DNA of 64,000 nt from Oscillospiraceae bacterium (lineage in GTDB: Bacteria > Bacillota > Clostridia > Monoglobales > Monoglobaceae): positions 79,792 through 143,791 of the forward strand of contig SVKF01000003.1 of NCBI GenBank assembly GCA_015068605.1, read 5' to 3'. Shown here piece by piece: positions 25,891 to 36,620 of the stretch. A model generated the notes under the pieces. That model did no database searches. It saw nothing but the letters and a program-made list of their open reading frames with translations, and was not told the DNA's origin. How positions within the stretch are numbered: position 1 is the stretch's first letter; every line of letters starts with the position of its first letter. The translations under genes and the position numbers were made by a program.

Positions 25891-26100
25891 TTATTCACCT
25901 TTTGATTCAAGATAAGCGTTAATCTTTTCAACAAGAGCGTCAGCGTCTGTTCCGTGAACCATACAAGCCTGTTCAATGCTTTCTCCGCTTGCGGAAGGGC
26001 ATCCGAGACAGTGCATTCCGATTTCAAGGAAAAATGGCGCTGTTCCTGCATCAAGCTTCAAAACATCCATTATAATAGTGTCTTTTGTAACTTTAGCCAT
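25891..26100 (-). CDS. DUF1858 domain protein
   Basis: 69 residues. It begins KVTKDTIIMDVLKLDAGTAPFFLEIGMHCLGCPSA, matching the DUF1858/ScdA-N-like fold with the conserved GMHCLGCP double cysteine. Stand-alone forms are common in anaerobes near hybrid-cluster or Fe-S related genes and are thought to be redox or metal related; function unknown. Divergent from radA. Confidence 0.85.
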   Translation of the reverse strand: MAKVTKDTIIMDVLKLDAGTAPFFLEIGMHCLGCPSASGESIEQACMVHGTDADALVEKINAYLESKGE

Positions 26101-26267
26101 AATTTTCTCTCCTTATATATTTAGTAAAAATAAAATTCACAAATCATATTATACTACATTATGACAATTTTATCAAGAGGAAAAAATAAATTTATTGTTT
26201 TTTTATGGACAAAAAGAGATTTCTGTATTAAAATAGAAGTATATACTGATTATTGGAGAATAGAAAT

Positions 26268-27617
26268 ATGAAGCAAAAAACAGTTTTTGTATGTACTGAA
26301 TGTGGGAATAAATCCCCGAAATGGATGGGGAAATGCACTATGTGCGGAAAATGGAACACCATGGAGGAGGAAGTTATTTCGCCTGCGCCGTCGGGTGGTT
26401 TTTCTCTTGCACCAACCGAATCTCCCAAAAAAATCAAAGAGATTGACGAAACGAATGAAAGTCGTCAATCAACGGGAATGAGCGAGTTTGACCGTGTTTT
26501 GGGCGGCGGACTTGTTAAAGGCTCTTTTGTTCTGGTTGGGGGAGACCCGGGAATAGGAAAATCCACCATTCTTCTTCAAATATGCGAATTTTTGGGGAAA
26601 ACCTCGAAAATTCTTTATGTTTCGGGCGAGGAATCCCCAACTCAGATAAAGCTTCGTGCCGAAAGACTTAAAATAAAGACGGAAAATCTGAAAATCTATT
26701 CGGAAACGAATATGAACTATGTTAAAAATGCCATAGCTGCGGAAAAGCCTGATATTATCATTGTTGATTCCGTTCAGACAATGGTAAGCCCTGAAATTGG
26801 CTCTTCGCCGGGAAATGTGTCCCAGATAAAAGAGGTAACGGCAACCCTTATGCGAATTGCCAAGGATAACAATATCTCCATATTTCTCGTTGGACACGTG
26901 ACTAAAGACGGGGCGATTGCAGGCCCTAAAATCCTTGAACACATGGTGGATACTGTTCTTTATTTCGAGGGTGATAATCAGCAGGTTTACCGAATTTTAA
27001 GAGCGGTTAAAAATCGTTTTGGCTCAACCAACGAAATTGGGGTTTTTGAAATGGAGTCAAGCGGACTTCGGCAGGTTGCAAACCCGTCGGAGGCATTGCT
27101 TTCGGGCAGACCTGATGACAGCCCGGGCTCTTGCATAACCTGCACAATGGAGGGAACTCGTCCTGTTCTTGCGGAAATTCAGGCGCTTGTTTCTCCAACC
27201 AACTTCGGAAACCCAAGGCGAATGACCCAAGGACCGGATTTAAACCGTGTTTTAATGCTCCTTGCCGTAATGGAAAAGCAGTCGGGGCTTCACATTTCGT
27301 CTTATGATTCCTATGTCAATATAGTCGGAGGCTTTAAGATTTCGGAAACGGCGTCGGATTTGGGGATTGTTTTATCTCTTGCCTCCAGCTTTCGCAATCG
27401 AGCGCTCGACAGCGGAATTGTTGCAATCGGAGAGGTGGGCTTAACGGGAGAGACACGAAGCGTCAGCCTTTTGGAAGCCAGAATTTCCGAGGCGGAGAAA
27501 ATGGGGTTTAAAACCTGTATTATTCCATACATAAATTCCAAAAGGTTAAAAAAGTTTAACGGCATAGATGTTATTCCTGTTCGAAACATACGGGACGCAA
27601 TTAATAAATTTTTGTAA
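26268..27617 (+). CDS. radA: DNA repair protein RadA
   Basis: 449 residues. N-terminal four-cysteine zinc finger (CTECGNKSPKWMGKCTMCGKW), RecA-like ATPase with Walker A GGDPGIGKST (about 92), the RadA-specific KNRFGS motif (about 250) and a C-terminal Lon-protease-like domain (SGIVAIGEVGLTGETR). It is a hexameric helicase that promotes branch migration in recombination. ATG 26268 follows TTGGAGAA; the TTG at 26253 lies in the ribosome site itself. The carD gene is about 200 bp downstream with its own promoter. Confidence 0.96.
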   Translation: MKQKTVFVCTECGNKSPKWMGKCTMCGKWNTMEEEVISPAPSGGFSLAPTESPKKIKEIDETNESRQSTGMSEFDRVLGGGLVKGSFVLVGGDPGIGKSTILLQICEFLGKTSKILYVSGEESPTQIKLRAERLKIKTENLKIYSETNMNYVKNAIAAEKPDIIIVDSVQTMVSPEIGSSPGNVSQIKEVTATLMRIAKDNNISIFLVGHVTKDGAIAGPKILEHMVDTVLYFEGDNQQVYRILRAVKNRFGSTNEIGVFEMESSGLRQVANPSEALLSGRPDDSPGSCITCTMEGTRPVLAEIQALVSPTNFGNPRRMTQGPDLNRVLMLLAVMEKQSGLHISSYDSYVNIVGGFKISETASDLGIVLSLASSFRNRALDSGIVAIGEVGLTGETRSVSLLEARISEAEKMGFKTCIIPYINSKRLKKFNGIDVIPVRNIRDAINKFL

Positions 27618-27663
27618 TATTTAACAAAAATTGAAAATTTATGAATTTTTGCTTCAAATATGT

Positions 27664-27691
27664 TTGAAATTTTTAGAAATTGTGGTATAAT
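27664..27691 (+). promoter_or_regulatory. Promoter of carD-ispDF
   Basis: TTGAAA-16 bp-TATAAT; the leader to the carD start is about 115 nt. Confidence 0.65.
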
Positions 27692-27813
27692 ATAAATAGT
27701 AAATTCTTAACATTTTATCATAACGACCCAAGGCTTTATCGGGCGGTTAGATAAATGTAAATACTTCTTTATGACAAACAACAACTGACATACACTGAAA
27801 GGAGTGGATACAT

Positions 27814-28281
27814 TTGTTTGAAATAGGGGACAAGGTTGTTTATCCTATGCATGGGGCAGGCATTATAGTAGGAACTGAAAGTAAAGAAATATTGGGTGAA
27901 ATGCGTGAATATTTTGTTCTGCAGGTCACCAAGAAAAATATTAAGGTTCTTCTTCCTGTTGATAATCTGGAAAACACAGGTCTTCGCAGTATAGTTTCCG
28001 AGAAAGAGGCAGATGAGGCAATAAGCTTTTTTTCAGAAGTTGGCGAGGATGATAATAACAACTGGAACAAACGCTACCGTGACAATATGGACAAGCTTAA
28101 ATCGGGGCAGATTAAAGAGGTTTGTTATGTTGTCAAGACTTTGCTTCTTCGTGATAAGAAAAAGGCACTTTCCAATGCAGAAAGAAAAGTTTTAAGCAAC
28201 GCTAAAAGTGTGCTTTTGTCGGAAATAGAAACTGTTAAAAATATAACAACTCCCGAGGCGGAAAAGCTCTTGGGGTTATAA
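27814..28281 (+). CDS. carD: CarD family transcriptional regulator
   Basis: 155 residues. The N-terminal Tudor-like RNA-polymerase interaction domain (FEIGDKVVYPMHGAGIIVG, ending LLPVDN) is followed by a helical C-terminal DNA-binding domain. CarD/CdnL proteins bind the RNA polymerase beta subunit and stabilise open promoter complexes. The start codon is TTG 27814, with GGAGTGG 6 nt upstream and no better alternative. It lies 15 bp before ispDF, a common Clostridia arrangement. Confidence 0.93.
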   Translation: MFEIGDKVVYPMHGAGIIVGTESKEILGEMREYFVLQVTKKNIKVLLPVDNLENTGLRSIVSEKEADEAISFFSEVGEDDNNNWNKRYRDNMDKLKSGQIKEVCYVVKTLLLRDKKKALSNAERKVLSNAKSVLLSEIETVKNITTPEAEKLLGL

Positions 28282-28296
28282 GCTTAAGGGATATTT

Positions 28297-29460
28297 ATGA
28301 AGGATTATACTTGTACCGCTTTAATCGTTGCGGCAGGAAACAGCACAAGAATGAGCACTCTTGGAAACAAGCAGTTTCTGAGTCTTTTGGGTGTGCCGAC
28401 TCTTGCAAGAACTGTTATGGCGTTTAATGATGCTGTGCAGGTTGATGATATAATTATAGTAACTAAAAAAGAATTAATAGGAGAGGTTAATGCTCTTTGC
28501 GTAAAATATTCTCTGGATAAGGTCAGCCATATTATCTGTGGCGGGGAGTCCCGACAGGATTCTGTCAAGCGTGGGCTGGACGTTATCAGGAAGGAATGTT
28601 TTGTTGCAGTACACGACGGGGCAAGACCTCTTATTTTATCGTCCAAAATTGATGAGGCTATTCAGTTTGCAAAGGAAAACGGCTCGGCGGCATTGGGGAT
28701 ACCCCTGTCAGATACCGCAAAGGTTGTTGACGAGAATGAAAACATAACCGGAACTCCCGACCGAAGCACTCTCCGTCTTATTCAGACGCCGCAGATTTTC
28801 CCTCATTCTCTGCTGAAAAGAGCCTATGAACAAGCGGAAAATGATAGTTATACGGGGACTGATGATTGTTCGCTGGTTGAACATCTTGGTGAAAAGCCTA
28901 AATATATTTTTGGGGATTATAACAATATAAAAATAACAACTCCCGAGGATATTTTAAAGGCTGAAGCAATATTAAACGGAGGGAAAAAGACTATGCGAAC
29001 AGGCTTTGGATATGATGTTCACGCACTCAAAGAGGGCAGGGATTTGATTCTCGGCGGTGTTAAAATTCCTCACGAAAAAGGTCTCGATGGTCACTCCGAC
29101 GCAGATGTTTTAATCCATGCCTTAATGGACGCCCTTTTGGGGGCGGCGGCGCTTGGGGATATAGGAAAGCTTTTCCCCGACAGCGATAATTCATTTAAGG
29201 GTATTGACAGCCGTATCCTCCTCCGAAAGGTCAGAGAGGTTTTAAATATAAATAATTTCGGGATTGGGAATGTTGATATAACTGTTGCGGCTCAAGCCCC
29301 AAAGCTTGCACCGTTTATAGATGAGATGCGAGATAATTTAAGCGAAGATTTAGGGATTGACAAATCTTTTGTTTCCGTCAAGGCGACAACAACGGAGCAT
29401 CTTGGCTTTGAGGGCAGAAAAGAAGGAATTTCCGCCTATGCAATTTGTACTATTTTATGA
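28297..29460 (+). CDS. ispDF: Bifunctional IspD/IspF isoprenoid enzyme
   Basis: 387 residues fusing two MEP-pathway enzymes. Residues 1-about 228 are IspD, the cytidylyltransferase ([12 protein letters not shown] nucleotide loop, [15 protein letters not shown]). Residues from about 233 are IspF, the MEcPP synthase ([28 protein letters not shown] zinc site, [15 protein letters not shown]). Together they catalyse steps 3 and 5 of the pathway; IspE must be elsewhere. The fusion is known in several bacteria. Confidence 0.96.
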   Translation: MKDYTCTALIVAAGNSTRMSTLGNKQFLSLLGVPTLARTVMAFNDAVQVDDIIIVTKKELIGEVNALCVKYSLDKVSHIICGGESRQDSVKRGLDVIRKECFVAVHDGARPLILSSKIDEAIQFAKENGSAALGIPLSDTAKVVDENENITGTPDRSTLRLIQTPQIFPHSLLKRAYEQAENDSYTGTDDCSLVEHLGEKPKYIFGDYNNIKITTPEDILKAEAILNGGKKTMRTGFGYDVHALKEGRDLILGGVKIPHEKGLDGHSDADVLIHALMDALLGAAALGDIGKLFPDSDNSFKGIDSRILLRKVREVLNINNFGIGNVDITVAAQAPKLAPFIDEMRDNLSEDLGIDKSFVSVKATTTEHLGFEGRKEGISAYAICTIL

Positions 29461-29530
29461 TTTTGGAAGAAAAATGAAGAAAAGTGGAATATAATTAACA
29501 ATAATTGACTATAATTAGCTGTAATCACAG

Positions 29531-29559
29531 TTGAATTTTAGTCTCTTATTATGTAATAT
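29531..29559 (+). promoter_or_regulatory. Sigma-A promoter of groES-groEL
   Basis: TTGAAT-17 bp-TAATAT immediately upstream of the CIRCE operator. Confidence 0.75.
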
Positions 29560-29566
29560 ATAAGCA

Positions 29567-29593
29567 TTAGCACTCATTGATTTAGAGTGCTAA
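29567..29593. promoter_or_regulatory. CIRCE operator (HrcA site)
   Basis: A perfect consensus: TTAGCACTC, nine bases, GAGTGCTAA. It lies just downstream of the groES promoter, so HrcA should repress the operon outside heat or folding stress. Confidence 0.98.
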
Positions 29594-29920
<327 letters not shown>

Positions 29921-29934
29921 TATATTGGAGGTAA

Positions 29935-31575
<1,641 letters not shown>

Positions 31576-31620
31576 GATAAATGAAATATCTCCGTTGTGA
31601 TACGGGATGATACAGACCAA

Positions 31621-31659
31621 GGCGATGTTTAAAAGTCTCTTTGACCTTTAAACATCGCC
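31621..31659 (+). terminator. Terminator of groES-groEL
   Basis: Long arms GGCGATGTTTAAAAGTC and GACCTTTAAACATCGCC with loop TCTTT-like, then TTATTG. Closely related in sequence to the palindrome at 53083-53123. Confidence 0.85.
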
Positions 31660-31720
31660 TTATTGTATCGAAGACACATTTTCTGAATTTCTTTTTCGTT
31701 TTTGGAGTTTTAATCTCTAT

Positions 31721-32512
31721 TTACATATATATGATATTTCCGTTCCTTGCATCATAATACAAATAGCTTTTATCCTCAAAGGATACCTTCCAAACGGGCA
31801 ACGAAAGGACGCTTTCATAAACTCCGGCACTCTTTCCGAGATAGTATCCGAATTTAATTTCTGTTATTTTCAGAGGCTTATCCGTTATTTTATCTCCGCG
31901 GATTGCAACAAGAATCCCCTCAAGAGGCATTAATTTTTCTTTATACACGCTTATATTATCTTCTTTTATTATATTTCTGCCTCTGATTTCATCTATTCCC
32001 TTTTCCGATATATCAAATTCAATAAAGCTGTCAAAAAACTCTCGATTGTCATAAACAAGATTAAACCGAGCCACCGCCTTCTTTCCCGAGATGCTTACAT
32101 AATCCTTGCGATACATTTCGGCATTTATCCTGTGTTCCTTCATATATTTCTCGCAAGCACTCAAAATATCTGCTTCGTTTAGTCCGATTTTTTGCTTTTC
32201 ATTGGGTTTTATGACAAAAAGCTCATCATTCTCCGAAATCGTCCCATTCTTCCCCGTCAGCTTTTTCGCAAAGGGTGATTCGGAGGAAATCAGTCTTGAC
32301 ACATAACACGCCGAATATTCCTCTATATTTTCAGGGAACATATCCGCTTCAAGAATGATATTTCCCTTTTCCAACACGGTTATAACATCCTTGCGTGTTT
32401 CGTCGTTAATCCGCATATCCGACCTTTTTATTTGAATGTAATATATCAGGAAGAATATATTTATCACAACCAGAACAACGATTACTATTTTTTTAAATCG
32501 CTTCCAATCCAT
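31721..32512 (-). CDS. YycI-like membrane-anchored regulator of WalRK
   Basis: 263 residues: a short basic cytosolic start, one transmembrane helix (about 8-28) and an extracytoplasmic domain with a C-terminal YycI/YycH-type block (KFGYYLGKSAGVYESVLSLPVWKVSF, then YYDARNGNIIYM). In Bacillus, YycI with YycH restrains the essential WalK kinase. Here it is 10 bp after a YycH-like gene but no walRK genes are adjacent. Assignment rests on topology, order and the C-terminal motif. Confidence 0.7.
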   Translation of the reverse strand: MDWKRFKKIVIVVLVVINIFFLIYYIQIKRSDMRINDETRKDVITVLEKGNIILEADMFPENIEEYSACYVSRLISSESPFAKKLTGKNGTISENDELFVIKPNEKQKIGLNEADILSACEKYMKEHRINAEMYRKDYVSISGKKAVARFNLVYDNREFFDSFIEFDISEKGIDEIRGRNIIKEDNISVYKEKLMPLEGILVAIRGDKITDKPLKITEIKFGYYLGKSAGVYESVLSLPVWKVSFEDKSYLYYDARNGNIIYM

Positions 32513-32522
32513 ATTTTCCTCC

Positions 32523-33986
32523 TTAATTGACCGCCCATTCCGTTATCATCTTTTCGTTATTCTTTTTATAGCCGTAGTATAAATGGCAGTCATAGATATA
32601 AATATTTCCCGAATTTTTGTTTTTACTGCAATATTCGTCTATTGCCGTTATCATCTGTCTGTTTGATATTTTCTCACCGGTTTTTACAAAATTTTTAAGC
32701 TCCATTTTGAAGCTGAGTAGCTTACCGTTTGATATAACAGCTTCGACCGCATGAGAATCTTTATTCTCCGCATATTCCATAATATGCCCGTTGATATAAT
32801 AATCAAAGCACAGCTTAATATCGCTTTGTTTGTCCTCGGAACATTCCATTTTCGTAAGTTTTATCTCGTAATCCGCATTTTTAATATCCGTGCCGGTTAT
32901 TTCAAACATTCCCAGTATTCTTTTTAGGGTAGCGGATACTGCAACATAAAGGGCGTTTGACTCTGTTTGAACAGTTCCTCCTGTTATATCTATCCCGTTT
33001 TCGGGTCCGTTTGCGTAAAATTCTATAATACCATCGGCGTTTAAAACAATGCGGCGGTCATCTGCAAGTAAAATTCTGGATTTTTCCGTATCACCATAGC
33101 TTCGCACCTCTCTTGAATCACAGCCGAAAATACTCATAACATTTCTCGACAATTCATTCTGCCCCACCTCCATCAGCTTATCCGAATAGCTTTCAGGCAC
33201 CTTTGCCAGAAGAACCGGAGTTTCGATATTTACCATCGGAATTGTCAGCATAGAGCTAATCATAGTCGAGTTCCCCGTATAATTGTCAAGCTTTAGCTCA
33301 TAGCCAAAGGCATAGTTTTTATCAACAACGTTTTCCAGAGAATTTATGGCTTCGTTAAGAGAATCTATGGGCATTGATGTATCGAAGCGCACTATCTTTT
33401 CGGTTTTAATCTCTTTAACATAAATAATAGCTGTTTTCTGTTCGGGAAGCCCCGTAACAATCAGAACATCGGAAAACTCCGTAATGAAGTCACTGACCGG
33501 ATTTTCGTTTATTTCCAGAAACTGCACCTGGAACAAAGGGTTTATATCTGCCGGAAAATGCAGAAGAACTGAATTTACGGAAAGCATATTTTTCCAAACG
33601 CTCACATCTGTTACAACTGACCCAGCCGTTGTCTTCCCATACATATTCTTAACAATCTCCATTGCAAAGGAGTTGACCTTAAGATAACGCTCCGTTGACG
33701 AATATAAGATGTCTCTGTCCCCTTCTTTATTAACAACTATATATTCGGGGCTCATATATTCCCAGAAGGTCTTGGTTATATTTTCATCATCAATATCCGA
33801 GGGGTTTTGAAAAACTTCCTCTATGGTTGCTCCGCCAACTTCTTCTTTCTCAACACCGATATTCTGTGCACGAAAAACCACAGAGAACATCACAGCGGTT
33901 ATCGCCAAAAGAATAAAAATCAATGCAGTCGACAAAATGTTCTGTCTTTTATCCGTTTTTGTCAAAAAAGAAAATATTTTTTTCAC
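32523..33986 (-). CDS. YycH-like membrane-anchored protein
   Basis: 487 residues with one N-terminal transmembrane helix (about 17-38) and a large extracytoplasmic part. Size, topology and position directly before the YycI-like gene match YycH. Sequence similarity to Bacillus YycH is only weakly visible by eye, so the call is mainly contextual. The expected role is modulation of a WalK-type kinase; such a kinase is encoded 20 kb away at 54306-56078. Confidence 0.6.
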   Translation of the reverse strand: MKKIFSFLTKTDKRQNILSTALIFILLAITAVMFSVVFRAQNIGVEKEEVGGATIEEVFQNPSDIDDENITKTFWEYMSPEYIVVNKEGDRDILYSSTERYLKVNSFAMEIVKNMYGKTTAGSVVTDVSVWKNMLSVNSVLLHFPADINPLFQVQFLEINENPVSDFITEFSDVLIVTGLPEQKTAIIYVKEIKTEKIVRFDTSMPIDSLNEAINSLENVVDKNYAFGYELKLDNYTGNSTMISSMLTIPMVNIETPVLLAKVPESYSDKLMEVGQNELSRNVMSIFGCDSREVRSYGDTEKSRILLADDRRIVLNADGIIEFYANGPENGIDITGGTVQTESNALYVAVSATLKRILGMFEITGTDIKNADYEIKLTKMECSEDKQSDIKLCFDYYINGHIMEYAENKDSHAVEAVISNGKLLSFKMELKNFVKTGEKISNRQMITAIDEYCSKNKNSGNIYIYDCHLYYGYKKNNEKMITEWAVN

Positions 33987-34016
33987 GCAACCGCTCCTCT
34001 CTTTATAAGATTAAAA

Positions 34017-34038
34017 AGGACGACTCAAAAGCCGTCCT
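34017..34038 (-). terminator. Terminator of secreted-protein gene
   Basis: Minus strand AGGACG and CGTCCT arms followed by TTTTTA. Confidence 0.7.
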
Positions 34039-34055
34039 CTCAATTTCCGTTTATT

Positions 34056-34544
34056 TTAATATGCGCCCCAAGAACGTATAACATCTATAATGTTATAGTT
34101 ATGCTTTACAATGAAAAATTTTCCAATTTGAATCATATCATCTTTCTCGGCATAAATCATAAAGCTGTTTGCACCCTGCTCGAGATTAACCGTATTAAAA
34201 AATAATGTGGATTCCCCAATAGCACAGGACACACTCTGCTGCTGTGTTGCAACAACACCGTCTTCGCCAACCGTCGTAACCGTCTTATAAAGTTTCTCGT
34301 AAAGACCTGTATCAGCATTAAAATAGTATATGGTGACAACAGTCCCAACTTCGCCATAGCCGGAAATAACATAAGAATTGTCAAAAGTCAAATCCGTCGT
34401 TCCTTCAGGATTTGTAACCGTTATTAACGCTTTCGTATTTCCAATCTCGTCCGGTGCCAAGCTATCAGGTGCAGCCGACACACTTATTCCGAATATTCCG
34501 ATTATGGCGGCAAGTATTATTAAGCAACTTATCGTTTTCTTCAT
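34056..34544 (-). CDS. Secreted protein of unknown function
   Basis: 162 residues with a clear signal peptide (KKTISCLIILAAIIGIFGISVSAA, cleavage near 24). The mature part reads like one small beta-sandwich (ALITVTNPEGTTDLTFDNSYVISGYGEVGTVVTIYYF), possibly bacterial Ig-like. No catalytic motif. Own terminator; the TPR protein gene lies upstream on the same strand. Confidence 0.7.
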   Translation of the reverse strand: MKKTISCLIILAAIIGIFGISVSAAPDSLAPDEIGNTKALITVTNPEGTTDLTFDNSYVISGYGEVGTVVTIYYFNADTGLYEKLYKTVTTVGEDGVVATQQQSVSCAIGESTLFFNTVNLEQGANSFMIYAEKDDMIQIGKFFIVKHNYNIIDVIRSWGAY

Positions 34545-34691
34545 AACATTACCTCCTTATTTATTATAAGCAATTCCCTCATAACAGGACACTACTCATC
34601 TTTCGTAACAACAGTATACCACACTTATGTTACACAAATATTACAGGTATCTTACATTTATATAAATTATTCCAAATGTGGGAATTTAGCT

Positions 34692-35498
34692 TTATTTATC
34701 CTCTTTTTTATCTTCTTCCAGTATTTTTTTGTGGGTATCGTAAATCTCTTCAACCCTCTCTCTTGAAAGCGTGGAGAGAAAACTGAAATTCTTTTCCAGG
34801 GATTCTCCGATATATTCTATCCCTTCCTCGTATTGCCCGTTTTCCATAAGCAAAAGCCCATAACCGTAATATGGCTCCGGAAATGCCGGGTCCCTGTCTA
34901 TAAGCTCTTCGTATAGCTCTGTCGCCTTCTCGGTTTCACCGCACAGAGCATAAGCCTCCGCTAAATTATCAACTATAACATCATCGTCGGAATTATATTC
35001 ATATGCCTCAAGACAAAGCTTTAATGCCTTTTCCTTGTCCTTTTTTATTATGTAATAAAGACCCAGTGTCTCATATACAACAGATGTTTTATAGCCTTCC
35101 CCCATAATTTCCTCAAGTGCCTCAATCGCCTCATCTAATTGTCCGTCTTTCCACATAATAAGAGAATTTATGGACTTAAGCCTCTGTTTTTTCAGCTTAT
35201 CGAGCTTTCCGCCCATGGAAGCCTTGTTCAAAATAACTCTCGCATCTTCAATATATCCGTTTTTTATGAAAAAATATCCGCAATTCAAAGTCGCATCAAA
35301 ATTCATTTTTTCCATTTTCGCAGCTTTGCGATATAACCGTTCCGCCTTAGCCTTATCTCCTTTTGCCAAGGCGTTTGCCGCCATTCCAACAAGAATAGTC
35401 CCTCTTTTCAAAAACGAAAATACGGCAATAAATAAAATAACTAAAACAAATATAATTCTCAATATTTTCACCTCATGCTTGTTTCTTAATAAACGCAA
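34692..35498 (-). CDS. Membrane-anchored TPR protein
   Basis: 268 residues. An N-terminal transmembrane helix (about 11-33) is followed by at least five tetratricopeptide-like helix pairs from residue 40 to 240 (AKAERLYRKAAKMEKMNFDA, KALKLCLEAYEYNSDDDVIV, ATELYEELIDRDPAFPEPYYGYG). The C-terminus is highly charged. TPR proteins scaffold protein complexes; partner unknown. Confidence 0.8.
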   Translation of the reverse strand: MRLLRNKHEVKILRIIFVLVILFIAVFSFLKRGTILVGMAANALAKGDKAKAERLYRKAAKMEKMNFDATLNCGYFFIKNGYIEDARVILNKASMGGKLDKLKKQRLKSINSLIMWKDGQLDEAIEALEEIMGEGYKTSVVYETLGLYYIIKKDKEKALKLCLEAYEYNSDDDVIVDNLAEAYALCGETEKATELYEELIDRDPAFPEPYYGYGLLLMENGQYEEGIEYIGESLEKNFSFLSTLSRERVEEIYDTHKKILEEDKKEDK

Positions 35499-35613
35499 TA
35501 TTTATATTATAGTATAATTTTAAAATAAAATCAACCGCTTTTATGATTATTTTTCAAAAAAGGGTTGAAATCGAGAAAAATTTGTGTTATAATTATCAGG
35601 AAATTTTTATTTC

Positions 35614-35689
35614 GCTGGTGTAGCACAGTTGGTAGTGCATTCGATTCGTAATCGAAAGGTCACGTGTTCAAGTCACGCCACCAGCTCCA
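35614..35689 (+). tRNA. tRNA-Thr (anticodon CGT)
   Basis: Acceptor GCTGGTG with CACCAGC, anticodon arm TTCGA-TTCGTAA-TCGAA, T-arm with TTCAAGT, encoded CCA at the 3' end. Its 3' end and terminator are duplicated 162 bp downstream. Confidence 0.95.
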
Positions 35690-35881
35690 AAAGCCCTGAG
35701 GTTTTCCTCGGGGCTTTTTATGTCGTGACGTGACGGAAGGAAAAAACGCTTTGCGTTTTATTGAATACCAAAATGCTGTTGCATTTTGCAATCCTTCGCT
35801 ACCGACAATTCACCGAATTGTCGGCTTAACACTCCGACGCCACCAGCTCCAAAAGCCTTGAGGTTTTCCTCGGGGCTTTTT
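35675..35881. repeat. 45-bp direct repeat of tRNA-Thr 3' end plus terminator
   Basis: 35675-35719 and 35837-35881 are identical over 45 bp except one C/T difference (beginning ACGCCACCAGCTCC). The 117 bp between holds three small palindromes, the clearest being CCGACAATT with AATTGTCGG (about 35797-35819). This resembles an integration-site scar or a tandem slip. Confidence 0.75.
35689..35719 (+). terminator. Terminator of tRNA-Thr
   Basis: AAAAGCCCTGAGG and CCTCGGGGCTTTTT with a TTTT loop; one wobble. Confidence 0.85.
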
Positions 35882-35959
35882 GTTGCCCAAATCTTATTTT
35901 ATTTTGACAAGGTTTTAGTGGTGGAGTGGAAGTTAAACTTGAAAAAAGTAAAAAAATAA

Positions 35960-35998
35960 TATTTCCCAAAAACAAACAAAGTTCATTTTTGGGAAATA
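35960..35998. promoter_or_regulatory. Inverted repeat upstream of thi promoter
   Basis: TATTTCCCAAAAA and TTTTTGGGAAATA arms, 13 bp, 13-nt loop. Function unknown; possibly a terminator from upstream. Confidence 0.4.
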
Positions 35999-36062
35999 GA
36001 AATCGGGTAACTATGCTTATTGCGGAAATTATCAAAAAAATTTATTTTTTCTTAAAATTGAC

Positions 36063-36086
36063 TTTTGGTTGAAATCTCAACCAAAA
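36063..36086. promoter_or_regulatory. Operator-like palindrome upstream of thi promoter
   Basis: TTTTGGTTGA, four bases, TCAACCAAAA: perfect 10-bp arms about 48 bp upstream of the -35 element. Confidence 0.45.
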
Positions 36087-36133
36087 CATTAAATTGAGTA
36101 TATTTTCCCTGAAAAAAACTTTTTTTCTGGTTA

Positions 36134-36162
36134 TTGACATACGTAAAAAAATCAATTATAAT
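36134..36162 (+). promoter_or_regulatory. Sigma-A promoter of thiamine operon
   Basis: Perfect consensus TTGACA-17 bp-TATAAT; transcription should start near 36169, ahead of the TPP riboswitch. Confidence 0.92.
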
Positions 36163-36253
36163 AGGTTATGTAATAAAGATTGCTTATGCAATCCGGCACA
36201 AATCTTATGGTAAAAATATAAGGTTGGTGGTCGAATGGTTAAAATTAAATAAA

Positions 36254-36344
36254 AACGGGAGCTTGTATTACAGGCTGAGAGGAAGGTGTGACCTTCGACC
36301 GAGAACCTGATTTGGATAATGCCAACGTAGGGATGCCGAAACAT
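36254..36344 (+). promoter_or_regulatory. TPP riboswitch (thi box)
   Basis: ACGGGAGC, the CTGAGAGGA pyrimidine-sensing block, a variable arm, CTTCGACCG, then ACCTGATTTGGATAATGCC and AACGTAGGGAT. All conserved blocks are present, so the aptamer should bind thiamine pyrophosphate and repress the ThiW-M-E-D operon. Confidence 0.96.
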
Positions 36345-36374
36345 TTTGTTTTAGGAAAACTTAAGTTTACTTAG

Positions 36375-36402
36375 GAGTTACCAAATCGGTAGCTCTTTTT
36401 TT
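36375..36402 (+). terminator. TPP-riboswitch-controlled terminator
   Basis: GAGTTACC and GGTAGCTC arms (one wobble) followed by seven T, 30 nt after the aptamer. Confidence 0.85.
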
Positions 36403-36436
36403 CTTATGGGAAAGACACAGTTTGGTTTCCTATAAG
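36403..36436 (+). promoter_or_regulatory. Hairpin after the TPP terminator
   Basis: CTTATGGGAAA and TTTCCTATAAG, 11 bp with one wobble. Its role in the 218-nt stretch between terminator and thiW is unknown. Confidence 0.45.
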
Positions 36437-36521
36437 AAGATTTAATTATAGTTTCGGGAGGTGAATTTTGCATCCGATAAAATCGGACGGATATTTGGCG
36501 AGCGCCTTTTGTCTTGTATTT

Positions 36522-36591
36522 TGCGATGGGAACCCGTGTTTCGGGGTGAGAGGAGAAAATTAATTCTCGACCGAGCAAGGCATTTGCCTTG
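36522..36591 (+). promoter_or_regulatory. TPP-aptamer-like half element before thiW
   Basis: GATGGGAACCCGTGTTTCGG, then GGTGAGAGGA, an 11-13-nt arm and TCTCGACCGAG match the pyrimidine half of the true aptamer upstream in order and spacing. The pyrophosphate half (CTGAT to GTAGGGA) is absent. A 7-bp hairpin, CAAGGCA with TGCCTTG (36576-36591), follows, then the thiW ribosome site. Confidence 0.5.
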
Positions 36592-36620
36592 TATAATAAC
36601 AAGAAAAGAGGAATTTAAAA

